A DNA stretch of 21,981 bases from CAZTCJ01 sp964612085 (GCA_964612085.1 CAZTCJ010000067.1:1-21981), one strand, 5' to 3'; counted from the stretch's first letter, positions 6,947 to 15,691 are shown. Made by a program: numbers and translations. The notes: generated from the letters alone by a model not told the origin.

Positions 6947-9900
6947 ATGACAGCCATGCAAAAAACAGTCCCAGCCCTTGAACTCGAACCGTTGCGCGCA
7001 GCCGTCGCTCGCGCGGTTCTGGAAGATGAGACGGCGGTCGTCAACCGCCTGATCGAGCGCGTCCGCTCCGATGTGACGGAGGAGGGCAAAATCGAACCTT
7101 TGGCGCGCCGTCTGGTGGAGGCGATCCGCAAGGGGCGGCGGCCCGAAGGCGGGCTCGATGCCTTCCTCCAGGAATATGCGCTCTCAACAGAAGAGGGCGT
7201 GGTGCTCATGTGCCTGGCCGAGGCGCTGCTGCGGGTGCCCGACGGCGGCACGGCGGACCGGCTGATCAAGGACAAGATCACCTCCGGCGACTGGGAAAAG
7301 CATCTGGGCAGATCCTCCTCGACCTTCGTCAACGCCTCCACCTGGGGGCTGATGCTGACGGGCCGGGTGTCCAAGCTCTCAGGCGATACGCCAAGCGAGT
7401 CGGCCAATGTGCTGCGCCGTCTGGTGAAGCGCTCCGGCGAACCGGTGATCCGCCAGGCCATGCTCTACGCCATGCGCATCATGGGCCAGCAATTCGTTCT
7501 GGGGCGGACGATCCAAGAGGCCATGCGCCGGGCCAAGGGCGATTATGCCCAAGGGCTGCGCTTTTCCTTCGACATGCTGGGCGAGGCCGCGCGCACCATG
7601 GCCGATGCCGACCGGTACTACGACTCTTACAAGAACGCCATCGAGGTGATCGGCGCGGCGGCCCAAGGCGCGCCGGACGATATCCATGCCCGCAACAGCA
7701 TTTCGGTGAAGCTGTCGGCGCTTCATCCGCGCTATGAGGAATTCAAGCGCGAGCGGGTGTTCGCGGAATTGACGCCCCGGCTTGAAGAGTTGACGCGGCT
7801 CGCCCGCAGCCACGGCATTGGCCTGACCATGGACGCGGAAGAAGCCGACCGGCTGGAGATTTCGCTCGATGTTTTCGAGCAGGTGGCGCGCTCCGAGACG
7901 GTCAAGGGCTGGAACGGCTTCGGCCTTGCCATCCAGGCCTATCAGAAGCGCGCGCTGCCCGTCATCGACTGGCTGCGGGCGCTGGCCCACGATGTGAATA
8001 TGCGCCTGCCCGTGCGTCTTGTGAAAGGCGCCTATTGGGACACGGAAATCAAGCTGCACCAGACTTTGGGTGTGGAAGGCTATCCGGTCTTTACACGGAA
8101 GGCCGCGACGGACACGTCCTATCTGGCCTGCGCCAGGGCGCTCTTGGCCGACGGCGAGGCGTTCTATCCCCAATTCGCCAGCCACAACGCCCACACCGTG
8201 GCGGCGATTTCGGTGTTCGGTGGCGATGACGCTCAGTTCGAATATCAGCGCCTCCACGGCATGGGCGAGCCCTTGGGCGACGAGATCCTCGACGGCGCGT
8301 TGGGGCGGGCATATCCCTTGCGGATCTATGCGCCCGTGGGCAGCCATGAGGATCTGCTGGCCTATCTGGTGCGCCGCCTCTTGGAGAACGGGGCGAACAG
8401 CTCCTTCGTTAACCGTCTGGCGGATGACGATGCGCCCATCGACGAAATCATCGCCGATCCGGTGGAGGAGATGGCAAAGCTTGAGGCCAAGCCCCATCCC
8501 CGGATCGTGCCGCCGCGCAATCTGTTCCCCGGGCGGAAGAACGCCAAAGGCCTGCTGCTCAGTGAGAAGATGGTCTATCAACCGCTTCTGGCGGAGGTCG
8601 ATCGGCTGACGCAAAATCCGTTCACGGCTGGGCCGATTGTCAATGGACGGTTGATGGCCACAGGCGAGCGTGTGCCCGTCACCGATCCGTCGGACCGGCG
8701 GCGCATTGTGGGCCATGTCTATGAGGCTTCGCCGGATTCGATCGAGCAGGCGCTGCGTGCTGCCTCGGCCCATGGGGAAGCCTGGGACCGGCAGGGTGGC
8801 GAGACCCGCGCGCTCATTCTGGAAAAAGCCGCCGATCTGTACGAGGAAAATCTCTCCCTGCTGATCGCCTTGTGCGTGCGCGAGGCGGGCAAGACCGTGG
8901 CCAATGCTTTGGCGGATGTGCGCGAAGCCATCGATTTCCTGCGCTATTACGCGGTGCAGGCGCGCCAGCAGTTCAGCATGCCGACGGTCCTGCCGGGACC
9001 GACGGGCGAACGCAACGAACTGACCCTGCACGGGCGCGGCGTCTTTCTGTGCATCAGCCCGTGGAACTTCCCCATCGCGATCTTCACCGGTCAGATGGCC
9101 GCCGCGCTCGCTGCCGGCAATGCGGTGATCGCCAAGCCCGCGGAACAAACCCCGCTGATCGCCACCCAAGCCGTCCAACTTCTGCACAAGGCGGGCGTGC
9201 CGGGCGAGGTGCTACATCTGCTCCCCGGCGACGGCGCAACGGTCGGCGGCGCGCTCGTTAAGGATCAACGCATCTCCGGCGTGGCCTTCACCGGCTCGAC
9301 CGAAACCGCCAAGCTGATCAACCGCACGCTGGCCGAGCGGGACGGGCCCATCGTGCCGCTCATCGCCGAGACCGGCGGGCAGAATGTGATGATCGTGGAC
9401 TCCACCGCCCTGCCGGAACAGGTGGTGCGCGATGTGGTGTCGTCTGCCTTCGACAGCGCGGGCCAGCGCTGTTCGGCTTTACGCATCCTGGCAGTGCAGG
9501 ACGACGTGGCCGACAAAATCATCACCATGCTGACGGGCGCCATGGCGGAATTGAAGGTGGGCGATCCGTCGACCCTTTCGACCGATATCGGCCCGGTGAT
9601 CGACGAGGACGCCCGCGCCATGCTGCAATCCCATGCGGAGCGCATGCACAACGAAGCGCGGACGCTTTTTGAAGTGCCGCTTGGCCCGGAAACGGAGCAC
9701 GGCACCTTCTTCGCGCCACGGGCGGTGGAGATCAGAAGCATGGACGCGCTCGGCCGGGAAGTGTTCGGGCCGTTCCTTCATGTGGTGCGCTACAAGGCGG
9801 CCAAGCTGGAGGAGCTGTGCCAGTCGATCAACGGTCTGGGCTATGGCCTGACCCTCGGCCTGCACAGTCGCATCGAGGAAACTGCCCAGATCGTGCGCGA

Positions 9901-10123
9901 TACGGTCCGTGTCGGGAATTTCTACGTCAACCGCAACCAGATCGGTGCGGTGGTCGAGGCCCAGCCCTTCGGCGGCGAGGCCTTGTCCGGCACCGGACCG
10001 AAAGCGGGCGGGCCGCACTATCTGGCGCGCTTCGCGGTGGAGCGGGTGGCGAGCATCGACACCACGGCTTCGGGCGGCAATGCGGCCCTCATGTCCATGG
10101 GCGACGGCGGCGAGGCAGCTTAA
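6947..10123 (+). CDS. putA: Bifunctional proline dehydrogenase / L-glutamate gamma-semialdehyde dehydrogenase
   Basis: Oxidises proline to glutamate in two steps: an FAD-dependent dehydrogenase passes electrons to the quinone pool, and an NAD-dependent aldehyde dehydrogenase oxidises the semialdehyde. The protein has 1058 residues. An alpha-helical arm occupies about 1-200. The proline dehydrogenase barrel follows, with LPVRLVKGAYWDTEIK (Lys about 360), RKAATDTSY and FASHNAHTV. The aldehyde dehydrogenase domain runs from about 550: SPWNFPIAIFTGQ, VAFTGSTETA, ETGGQNVMIVD (general-base Glu), the catalytic Cys842 in SAGQRCSALR, and EVFGPFLHVV. The N-terminal ribbon-helix-helix DNA-binding domain of E. 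coli PutA is absent, and so is the long C-terminal extension of larger PutAs. This fits the short, non-repressor type. The start is ATG 6947; Met4 (6956) is an alternative. It is divergent from panC. Confidence 0.97.
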   Translation: MTAMQKTVPALELEPLRAAVARAVLEDETAVVNRLIERVRSDVTEEGKIEPLARRLVEAIRKGRRPEGGLDAFLQEYALSTEEGVVLMCLAEALLRVPDGGTADRLIKDKITSGDWEKHLGRSSSTFVNASTWGLMLTGRVSKLSGDTPSESANVLRRLVKRSGEPVIRQAMLYAMRIMGQQFVLGRTIQEAMRRAKGDYAQGLRFSFDMLGEAARTMADADRYYDSYKNAIEVIGAAAQGAPDDIHARNSISVKLSALHPRYEEFKRERVFAELTPRLEELTRLARSHGIGLTMDAEEADRLEISLDVFEQVARSETVKGWNGFGLAIQAYQKRALPVIDWLRALAHDVNMRLPVRLVKGAYWDTEIKLHQTLGVEGYPVFTRKAATDTSYLACARALLADGEAFYPQFASHNAHTVAAISVFGGDDAQFEYQRLHGMGEPLGDEILDGALGRAYPLRIYAPVGSHEDLLAYLVRRLLENGANSSFVNRLADDDAPIDEIIADPVEEMAKLEAKPHPRIVPPRNLFPGRKNAKGLLLSEKMVYQPLLAEVDRLTQNPFTAGPIVNGRLMATGERVPVTDPSDRRRIVGHVYEASPDSIEQALRAASAHGEAWDRQGGETRALILEKAADLYEENLSLLIALCVREAGKTVANALADVREAIDFLRYYAVQARQQFSMPTVLPGPTGERNELTLHGRGVFLCISPWNFPIAIFTGQMAAALAAGNAVIAKPAEQTPLIATQAVQLLHKAGVPGEVLHLLPGDGATVGGALVKDQRISGVAFTGSTETAKLINRTLAERDGPIVPLIAETGGQNVMIVDSTALPEQVVRDVVSSAFDSAGQRCSALRILAVQDDVADKIITMLTGAMAELKVGDPSTLSTDIGPVIDEDARAMLQSHAERMHNEARTLFEVPLGPETEHGTFFAPRAVEIRSMDALGREVFGPFLHVVRYKAAKLEELCQSINGLGYGLTLGLHSRIEETAQIVRDTVRVGNFYVNRNQIGAVVEAQPFGGEALSGTGPKAGGPHYLARFAVERVASIDTTASGGNAALMSMGDGGEAA

Positions 10124-10135
10124 AACCGGTTTTAA
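10120..10135. repeat. Perfect 16-base palindrome spanning two convergent stop codons
   Basis: TTAAAACCGGTTTTAA reads the same on both strands. It contains the putA stop (TAA, 10121-10123) and the stop of the opposing protease gene (TAA on the minus strand, 10132-10134). With no central spacer it would make a poor hairpin and there is no clear U-tract, so calling it a bidirectional terminator would go beyond the evidence. Confidence 0.6.
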
Positions 10136-10698
10136 AGCGGCCCGTCCCGCCGCCACAGCCGGTCGAGCGCGATGAAGGCCGCCATATTGGTCAGCACATG
10201 GGCGATCATGGGCACCAGCAGATTGTCCGCCGCCAGATAAACAAAGCCCCAATAGATCCCCACGAGGCCGACGATAACCGCGTTCGCCACCGTGATCAGA
10301 TGCATCAGCCCGAAGACGAGGCCGACCGCCAGCACGGCGGCCCAGGGGTCCATCACCAGCAGGCCCGCTTCGAGCAGCGCGCCCCGGAACAGCAGTTCCT
10401 CGGCAATGCCGGACACCAGCGCGATCAACATCAGCCAGGGCAGGGACAGGCCGGCCAGAATGCGCCCGTAAAAGCGCAAGGGCTGTTCGCTCATCCGCCG
10501 CAATGTGCCGTTTTTAACCAAAAGGGTCGCCCCGTTCATGGCGACCGTCGGCAGGGCGGCCACCAGGCCCCAGAACACCGCCTCCCGCGTCAGGCGGATC
10601 TGGCCCAGGAGATCGAGGCCGAGGATCAGGGCGATGGCGAACGCCAGGACGACGAAACCGGTCTCCTGGAGGAGAATAAAACGCATGGTGCGGGGCAC
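10132..10698 (-). CDS. CPBP family intramembrane glutamic endopeptidase (CAAX-protease-like)
   Basis: A 188-residue, strongly hydrophobic protein of the CPBP/ABI1 family of membrane proteases. The three family motifs are present in order: EELLFRG (Glu-Glu and Arg), FGLMH (catalytic His) and HVLTN (His and Asn). About five to six membrane segments can be seen, starting with residues 10-30. The annotated start is GTG at 10698. Neither it nor the in-frame ATG at 10686 (MRFILLQE) has a convincing ribosome binding site, and both are possible. Some relatives process prenylated or bacteriocin-like peptides, but no peptide or transporter gene lies nearby, so the substrate is unknown. It is convergent with putA. 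Confidence 0.88.
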   Translation of the reverse strand: MPRTMRFILLQETGFVVLAFAIALILGLDLLGQIRLTREAVFWGLVAALPTVAMNGATLLVKNGTLRRMSEQPLRFYGRILAGLSLPWLMLIALVSGIAEELLFRGALLEAGLLVMDPWAAVLAVGLVFGLMHLITVANAVIVGLVGIYWGFVYLAADNLLVPMIAHVLTNMAAFIALDRLWRRDGPL

Positions 10699-11030
10699 GG
10701 CGGCTGACCCTGATCCTGTCTAAAAGATTGATATTCAACGCATCATAGCGGGTTTTCCCGCCAGCGGCGCGGCCCCGGTGCTGCCCTTTTCATCCCATGA
10801 AACTATGTCCCAGGCTGGTATCGCCAAGTTTGAGAATCAGGAAAGATGGTGAGCAAGCGTAAAAGGTTCCGTCGCGGCCAGAAGTTTGCATAAAGCATAA
10901 GACGCGGCAGGGATCGGTGACCGGACATGAGAGCCGGACAGGTGGCATAGCTGCTGCCCCGCCGCGTGATGGGCTGTTCTGGCACGCACCGGCGTCTCTT
11001 TTGGGGCACGTGTTGGGTTGGATAGGTATT
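10699..11030. other. Gene-free interval between the CPBP protease gene and mipZ
   Basis: About 330 bases with no supported gene. It must hold the divergent promoters of the protease gene and mipZ. Small elements seen are the inverted repeat TTGA-TAT-TCAA at 10728-10738 and a GCGGG-TTTT-CCCGC hairpin at 10748-10761 without a following U-tract. An in-frame GTG at 10917 could extend mipZ by 38 residues, but the extension has no similarity to MipZ. No clear -35/-10 pair was found. Confidence 0.5.
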
Positions 11031-11864
11031 ATGGCTAGGCGCGGCGCGCACGTCATCACTTTGGGCAACGAAAAAGGCGGTTCTGGCAAGTCCACCACCG
11101 CCATGCACCTCATTGTCGCTTTGTTGCGCATGAATCGGACCGTGGGCGCGATCGACCTCGATGGCCGTCAGCGCACCTTGAGCCGCTACATGGAAAACCG
11201 AGAGGATTGGGGCTCGGCCCGCGGGCTGAAACTGCCCATGCCCCGGCTCCATGTGATCGAGCGCTCGCTCCATCAGAACCGTCAGAAGGCCATGGAAGAG
11301 GACCGGCTCAATTTCGAGCGGATTCTGACCACTCTGAAGGCGGCCTGCGATTTCGTGGTGATCGACAGCCCCGGCACCGACACTTATCTCTCCAGGCTGG
11401 GCCATGCGGTAGCCGACAGCCTGATCACCCCCATGAACGACAGTTTCGTCGATTTCGACCTTCTGGCCCGGATCGATCCGGATACGCTGAAGGTTCTGGG
11501 GCCGAGCCTCTACAGCGAGATGGTCTGGGAAAGCCGGAAGATCCGGATGCAGACCTCCCGCTCGTCCATCGACTGGGTGGTGATGCGCAACCGGATATCG
11601 ACGCTCGATGCGCGCAACAAGCGCCGGGTGGGTCAGGTGCTCGAAAGTTTGAGCACGCGGATCGGCTTCCGCCTGGCTCCAGGCTTTTGCGAGCGGGTGA
11701 TCTACCGGGAAATGTTCCCCATGGGTCTGACCCTGCTCGATCTCAACGAGCCCAAGTCGGATGTCAAAATGACCATGAGCCATGTGGCGGCGCGCCAGGA
11801 AGTGCGCGATTTGATGGTCATGCTGAAGCTTCCGGGCCTCGAACGGGCGGTCGCGGCCCTCTAA
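11031..11864 (+). CDS. mipZ: Division-plane positioning ATPase MipZ (ParA/MinD superfamily)
   Basis: MipZ binds ParB near the chromosome origins and inhibits FtsZ polymerisation near the poles, so it places the division site at mid-cell in many alphaproteobacteria. The protein has 277 residues. The N-terminus carries the deviant Walker A NEKGGSGKSTTAMHL (signature Lys15, P-loop Lys20), then AIDLDGRQRTLSRYMENR. Walker B is FVVIDSPGTDTYLSRLGH. MipZ-specific stretches follow: TPMNDSFVDFDLL, DWVVMRNR, GFRLAPGF and RVIYREMFPMGLTL. Similarity to Caulobacter MipZ, as I remember it, runs over the whole length. The start ATG 11031 has GGATAGG just upstream and matches the usual N-terminus. ParB and FtsZ are not in the window. 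No clear terminator follows. Confidence 0.95.
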   Translation: MARRGAHVITLGNEKGGSGKSTTAMHLIVALLRMNRTVGAIDLDGRQRTLSRYMENREDWGSARGLKLPMPRLHVIERSLHQNRQKAMEEDRLNFERILTTLKAACDFVVIDSPGTDTYLSRLGHAVADSLITPMNDSFVDFDLLARIDPDTLKVLGPSLYSEMVWESRKIRMQTSRSSIDWVVMRNRISTLDARNKRRVGQVLESLSTRIGFRLAPGFCERVIYREMFPMGLTLLDLNEPKSDVKMTMSHVAARQEVRDLMVMLKLPGLERAVAAL

Positions 11865-12009
11865 ACCCGCCTTTTCGGCAATATTCCCGCTGGACATGAC
11901 CTGCCCTGGGGCAGAAGATGAACGCCGGACTCATGGCACCCGTCAGGCGGGAGAATGGGACCTGCGCTCACCACGCGCGCTTTTCTATCCTTTGACTGAG
12001 GGGAGCTTC

Positions 12010-12660
12010 ATGAAACGGTTTTTGGCAGTGGTTTTCGCCTGCTTTATGGCGGCGGGGCCGGCAAGCGCTCAAGTGAACAGTCCGGAGCAGATCGCATCGG
12101 ATTTCTCGCTGGAAACCTTGTCCGGCATTCTCACGGAAATGGGCTTTCAGTATGCGCAGCAATCGACGCCGAACAACACGACCATGCTGCGGGTGACCGG
12201 CCCGTCCGGCCTGATCTTCTTTATCGAACCCAGGGCCTGCAATTCCGGGCGCTGCGTCGGCCTCAGCATGAACGCGCTCTACCAGCGCAGCAATCCTTAC
12301 GCCTATGAAGAAATCAATGCGTATAACGACCGTTATGTCTTCATGAAATCCATGCGGCTCAATGACGGCTCGGCGCTCCTGTCGCGCTACGTCACCGCCG
12401 ATTTTGGCATTCCGCGCGGCAATATCGCGATCAACATCACCGTGTTCAATAATCTGGCGTCGCGCTTCCCGGAGGATGTTGATTCCCTGGGACAAGATCA
12501 GGGGCAGGTCAGCGCATCCGCCGCCGATGCCATGCCTGATGTGCCCTCGGCCATGGGCTTTGCCTCGTCGGGCGCCTCGAAAGAGAAGCCGGGCGTTCAC
12601 GCGGTGCCGGGGACTTCGATCTCGGAAATCACCGAGGACATGATCAACCGTCCGCAATAA
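12010..12660 (+). CDS. Exported YbjN domain-containing protein
   Basis: A 216-residue protein with a classical signal peptide: MKR, a hydrophobic core to about residue 17, and cleavage probably after ASA (before Gln21). The mature part, about 25-150, looks like a YbjN domain: LETLSGILTEMGFQYAQQ, FIEPRACNSGRCVGLSMNA, INAYNDRYVFMKSMRL. YbjN proteins share a fold with the type III secretion chaperone class, but their molecular role is not settled. This version is exported, so it should act in the periplasm. The last 60 or so residues are Ser/Ala/Pro-rich and probably disordered. ATG 12010 has GGGGAG at 11999-12004; longer in-frame starts would bury the signal peptide. The gene ends in a strong terminator. 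Confidence 0.82.
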   Translation: MKRFLAVVFACFMAAGPASAQVNSPEQIASDFSLETLSGILTEMGFQYAQQSTPNNTTMLRVTGPSGLIFFIEPRACNSGRCVGLSMNALYQRSNPYAYEEINAYNDRYVFMKSMRLNDGSALLSRYVTADFGIPRGNIAINITVFNNLASRFPEDVDSLGQDQGQVSASAADAMPDVPSAMGFASSGASKEKPGVHAVPGTSISEITEDMINRPQ

Positions 12661-12684
12661 GACGGTTTCGATGGATGGAAGAAG

Positions 12685-12715
12685 GCCCGCCGGAGAAATC
12701 CGGCGGGCTTTTTTT
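12685..12715 (+). terminator. Rho-independent terminator after the YbjN gene
   Basis: A perfect 10-base-pair stem (GCCCGCCGGA at 12685-12694 with TCCGGCGGGC at 12699-12708) is closed by a GAAA tetraloop and followed by seven Ts (12709-12715). It starts 25 bases after the YbjN stop. The opposing OmpA-domain gene ends at 12719, so the hairpin may also slow transcription coming from the other side, though the minus-strand U-run is poor. Confidence 0.95.
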
Positions 12716-12718
12716 GTG

Positions 12719-13702
12719 TTATGGCCGTTCGACCAGTTCGACCCGGCGGTTTTTCGACCGTCCGCCTTCGGAGGCATTGGAGAAGACCGGCACCAGGGGC
12801 CCGACCCCATGGCCTTCCAGACGGCCCTTGGCGATGCCATAGCTGTCAACCAGGGTCTTCACCACCGTTTCGGCCCGGCGTTGGGACAGGGTCTTGTTGT
12901 AGGTGAAGCTGCCCGTCGCGTCCGTGTGGCCGACCACATAGAACGACATGGCAGCGCGCGCCTTCAGGAACTTGGCGATTTCATCGAGCGCGGGCTTCGA
13001 GGCATCGGTCAGGGTTGCCTTGTCGTGATCGAAGAACAGGCCGTCAAGCGTCACCCGTCCGTATTCCGCGATATCGTCGCCCATGGCTTCCGCATCGACC
13101 GTGACCAGATCGGTCTTCACATCGTCCACTTCGACCACATCGATCAGGGTCGTGATCACATCCTGGGAGTACTGGGCAAGGCCGATGACCACATAAACGG
13201 TGCCGGCGGCCCGTTCCTTGCGCGCGGCGATGAAGCCCGAACCGCCGCTGGTCGAAGAGCCTTTCAGGAGGCGGATCCCGACCGTGGGAATTTCATTGCG
13301 CTGATAATGCACATTGAGCCATTTCCGGCTGCCGATCTCGGAGGATTGGCTCGACTGGGCGAAGAGCCCTTCCGCGACCATGTCGAAGCCGGCGTCGGCC
13401 AGGGCTTTGCGGTAGTTGGCGAACACTTCCGAATGGGTCTTGGTGCCGGTCAGTTCGTAGTAGATGCGGGTGGTCTGGCCCTGGGTTTCGATCCAGTCGT
13501 CGATCTTGCGGTAGCCGGTCACCGGCCCGACGGCGATGGCATAGGGCTGGAAGGCCTGAACGTCATACCATTTGATATCCGAGCCCGGATAGCGCGAGAC
13601 GACCGGATGATCCTTCGATCCCGGAACATCGGCCAAGGCGGCTGCCGTGATACCGGCCAGCACGCAAACCACGGCGCAGAGCCGCGTGAGTATTGAAAGC
13701 AT
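12719..13702 (-). CDS. OmpA-domain protein with a DUF4892-like N-terminal region
   Basis: A 327-residue envelope protein. A signal peptide covers residues 1-24 (hydrophobic core, cleavage near ALA-D). Residues about 25-205, beginning DVPGSKDHPVVSRYPGS, resemble the DUF4892 family as I remember it; this part is a tentative call. Residues about 210-325 form an OmpA-like peptidoglycan-binding domain: LDGLFFDHDKATLT, VVGHTDATGSFTYN, LSQRRAETV, and NRRVELVE at the end. It probably sits in the periplasm or outer membrane and ties to the cell wall, with no beta-barrel of the OmpA porin type. The start ATG 13702 has GAGGGG upstream. It lies downstream of the SPOR carboxypeptidase on the same strand, with a 174-base gap that holds a candidate promoter. 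Confidence 0.87.
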   Translation of the reverse strand: MLSILTRLCAVVCVLAGITAAALADVPGSKDHPVVSRYPGSDIKWYDVQAFQPYAIAVGPVTGYRKIDDWIETQGQTTRIYYELTGTKTHSEVFANYRKALADAGFDMVAEGLFAQSSQSSEIGSRKWLNVHYQRNEIPTVGIRLLKGSSTSGGSGFIAARKERAAGTVYVVIGLAQYSQDVITTLIDVVEVDDVKTDLVTVDAEAMGDDIAEYGRVTLDGLFFDHDKATLTDASKPALDEIAKFLKARAAMSFYVVGHTDATGSFTYNKTLSQRRAETVVKTLVDSYGIAKGRLEGHGVGPLVPVFSNASEGGRSKNRRVELVERP

Positions 13703-13766
13703 CTTTCATCCCCTCTCGATCGCTTTTTTGCGCAAGACCTCTTTCATGCCCCGTCACGGCATGGGA

Positions 13767-13789
13767 AGTCCCTGTTATATAAGGGGACT
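13767..13789 (-). promoter_or_regulatory. Candidate promoter/operator of the OmpA-domain gene
   Basis: AGTCCC (13767-13772) and GGGACT (13784-13789) form an inverted repeat around TTATATAA (13775-13782), which could be the -10 element on the minus strand. It sits about 70 bases upstream of the OmpA-domain start. The -35 region is weak (TTTCGC at about the right distance). Six-base arms framing an AT-rich core in GC-rich DNA suggest a regulated promoter, but this is not proven. Confidence 0.35.
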
Positions 13790-13876
13790 CCGGGGGCGTG
13801 CGAAAGAGGAGATTAAATTTCGCTTTGGGGATGAAAGCGCGTTCCGGAGACGCTAAGCCAGGGTTGCAAATCCCGT

Positions 13877-15691
13877 TTACGGACGAATGGCGGCGGCCCA
13901 GTCTTTTTCCTCGATGGCGAAGCAGTCCATGCCCTTGGCTTCCAAAAGGCCGCAGGCCGTATTGGCGTCATCCTCCGAGAAGGGACCGAACCGGGCCCGG
14001 AAAATCTGCCCCGTCGTCGTGTCGGTGGGCACGATCGCCGCCTTTTCGCGGGTCAGCACGCCGGGCGCCAGCAACATGGCGTCTTCGATATAGCGGTTGG
14101 CGGTGGACAGCCGCAGGAACGCGCCGATCTGGATGCCTTGATCGCGCAAGGACGGATTATCCAGCAGCAGCTCGTAGCCGTCCGCATGACCGTCGCCTTC
14201 CGCGATCGGATCCATCAGGGAGGCCAGCGACGACGAGCGGGATCCGGCGTCGGACATGCCGAGCGTAACCGACCGTCCGTAGCGCTCACTGCGGGCCACG
14301 GTTTCCGATTCAAGCGAGGCCATCAGGCTCGCCAGGGCGGGGGCGCGCTCTTCCAGGGGAATGGTTCTGGGTTCGGCAGCAGACGGAGTATCGGTCGCAT
14401 CCTCCTCCCGGCCGAGCACGGCGGCAATCCGCGCGGCGATCGGATCTTCTTCGGCATCCTCGGTGTCTTGAGGACCCCGCAAAGCGGGCTCTTCCGCCGT
14501 GTCGTCTTCGGCGGCGGGCGCGGGGATCGGCAGGCTGGCGACCGCGAAATCCGGCATGGTGTCGGGGATCGCGGGTTTCAGCGAGCCCGGATAGATCACC
14601 GGCGTCACCCCTTCATATTCCAGCGCCGCCACGGCGACGGGCTTGGGTTCGGGGGCCACTTCGAGATTGGCCACGGCGATGACCGTTTCAGGCGCAGCGG
14701 CCGGGACGAGGCTATCGTCCGGCAGGGCCGGTTTTTTCGCAGCGGTGGCCGTGGCCACCATGACCGTGCCGGAGCTGCCGGGCTTCAGCACCGGCGTCGG
14801 CCAGCCCGCCAGCAAGCGGCGGCGGAAATCCGGCCGCTGAGCGATGCGCTTGTAATTCAAATTGAGGATCCGGTGCATGTCCCGGTCGCGCCGCTTGGAA
14901 GTGCGCCCGCCCATGACGACGCCGATCAGGCGCACGCCGTCCTTTTCCACCGTGGTGATCAGATTGTAGCCGCTGGCCCGCGTATAGCCGGTCTTCATGC
15001 CGTCCGCGCCGTCGTAACCCTTCAGCACATGGTTATGGGTGCGCCATTTGCGGCCTCCCCAACTGAACGATGTTTCCTCGAAAAAGTGGGTGTACTGAGG
15101 ATAATCGCGGCGCACCGCCTGGGCCATGATCGCCATGTCGCGCGCCGTGGTGACCTGGCGCCGGTTGGGCAGGCCCGAGGCATTGCGGAAGGTGGTCTTG
15201 TCCATGCCCAGCGTGCGGGCGCGTTTGGTCATGGCTTGAGCGAATTTGCGCTCCGTGCCGGAGATGGCTTCGGCCACCACCACGGCCACGTCATTGGCCG
15301 AGCGCACCACAAGCGCCCGGATGGCGTCGCGCACGGTGATAGTGGAGCCGGCTTTTACGCCCAGTTTGGACGGGGGCTGGCCGGCGGCGCGGGAAGAGAC
15401 CTTGAGCTTGCTGTCGAGATTGTACCGGCCTTGGGCCAGCTCCTCGAACAGCATGTAAAGGGTCATGACCTTGGTCAGGGAGGCGGGGTAGCGGCGGCTG
15501 TCGGCGCTGCGGGCGTAAAGCACTTCGCCCGACCCTTCGCCCATCACGATCGATGCATATTTCGAATTTGCCGCGGCCGGAGTGGCGCCAGCCATGACGA
15601 GCATGGTCAAGCACAAGATCCCCCCGATGTTACGCGCCGCGATACGCCACTGTGCGGTCGTCACCCTGCGTCCCCAAATCATGCTGTCCAT
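13877..15691 (-). CDS. D-alanyl-D-alanine carboxypeptidase (penicillin-binding protein) with C-terminal SPOR domain
   Basis: A 604-residue serine D,D-peptidase of the DacA/PBP5 class (peptidase family S11) that trims the terminal D-Ala of peptidoglycan stem peptides. A signal peptide or anchor covers residues 20-42, with likely cleavage after AAA. Active-site motifs are complete: SLTK (Ser71, Lys74), SAN (131-133) and KTG (233-235). Residues about 350-520 are a Pro/Ala/Glu-rich, probably disordered linker. The last 80 or so residues, from GIQIGAFLRLSTANRYIEDA, are a SPOR domain, which binds denuded glycan at the septum, so the enzyme should work at the division site. The start ATG 15691 (MDSMIWGRR) has AGGA 8 bases upstream. 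The frame stays open to 15904, but that extension lacks a sensible start and would bury the signal sequence. Confidence 0.93.
   Translation of the reverse strand: MDSMIWGRRVTTAQWRIAARNIGGILCLTMLVMAGATPAAANSKYASIVMGEGSGEVLYARSADSRRYPASLTKVMTLYMLFEELAQGRYNLDSKLKVSSRAAGQPPSKLGVKAGSTITVRDAIRALVVRSANDVAVVVAEAISGTERKFAQAMTKRARTLGMDKTTFRNASGLPNRRQVTTARDMAIMAQAVRRDYPQYTHFFEETSFSWGGRKWRTHNHVLKGYDGADGMKTGYTRASGYNLITTVEKDGVRLIGVVMGGRTSKRRDRDMHRILNLNYKRIAQRPDFRRRLLAGWPTPVLKPGSSGTVMVATATAAKKPALPDDSLVPAAAPETVIAVANLEVAPEPKPVAVAALEYEGVTPVIYPGSLKPAIPDTMPDFAVASLPIPAPAAEDDTAEEPALRGPQDTEDAEEDPIAARIAAVLGREEDATDTPSAAEPRTIPLEERAPALASLMASLESETVARSERYGRSVTLGMSDAGSRSSSLASLMDPIAEGDGHADGYELLLDNPSLRDQGIQIGAFLRLSTANRYIEDAMLLAPGVLTREKAAIVPTDTTTGQIFRARFGPFSEDDANTACGLLEAKGMDCFAIEEKDWAAAIRP

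Noticed and set aside
7379..9187. Open frame of about 600 codons on the minus strand inside putA
   Set aside because: It is antisense to a complete PutA; composition is typical of a shadow frame and there is no ribosome binding site.
10803..11897. Open frame of 364 codons on the minus strand opposite mipZ
   Set aside because: mipZ is unmistakable on the plus strand, and this frame has no start signal or motif.
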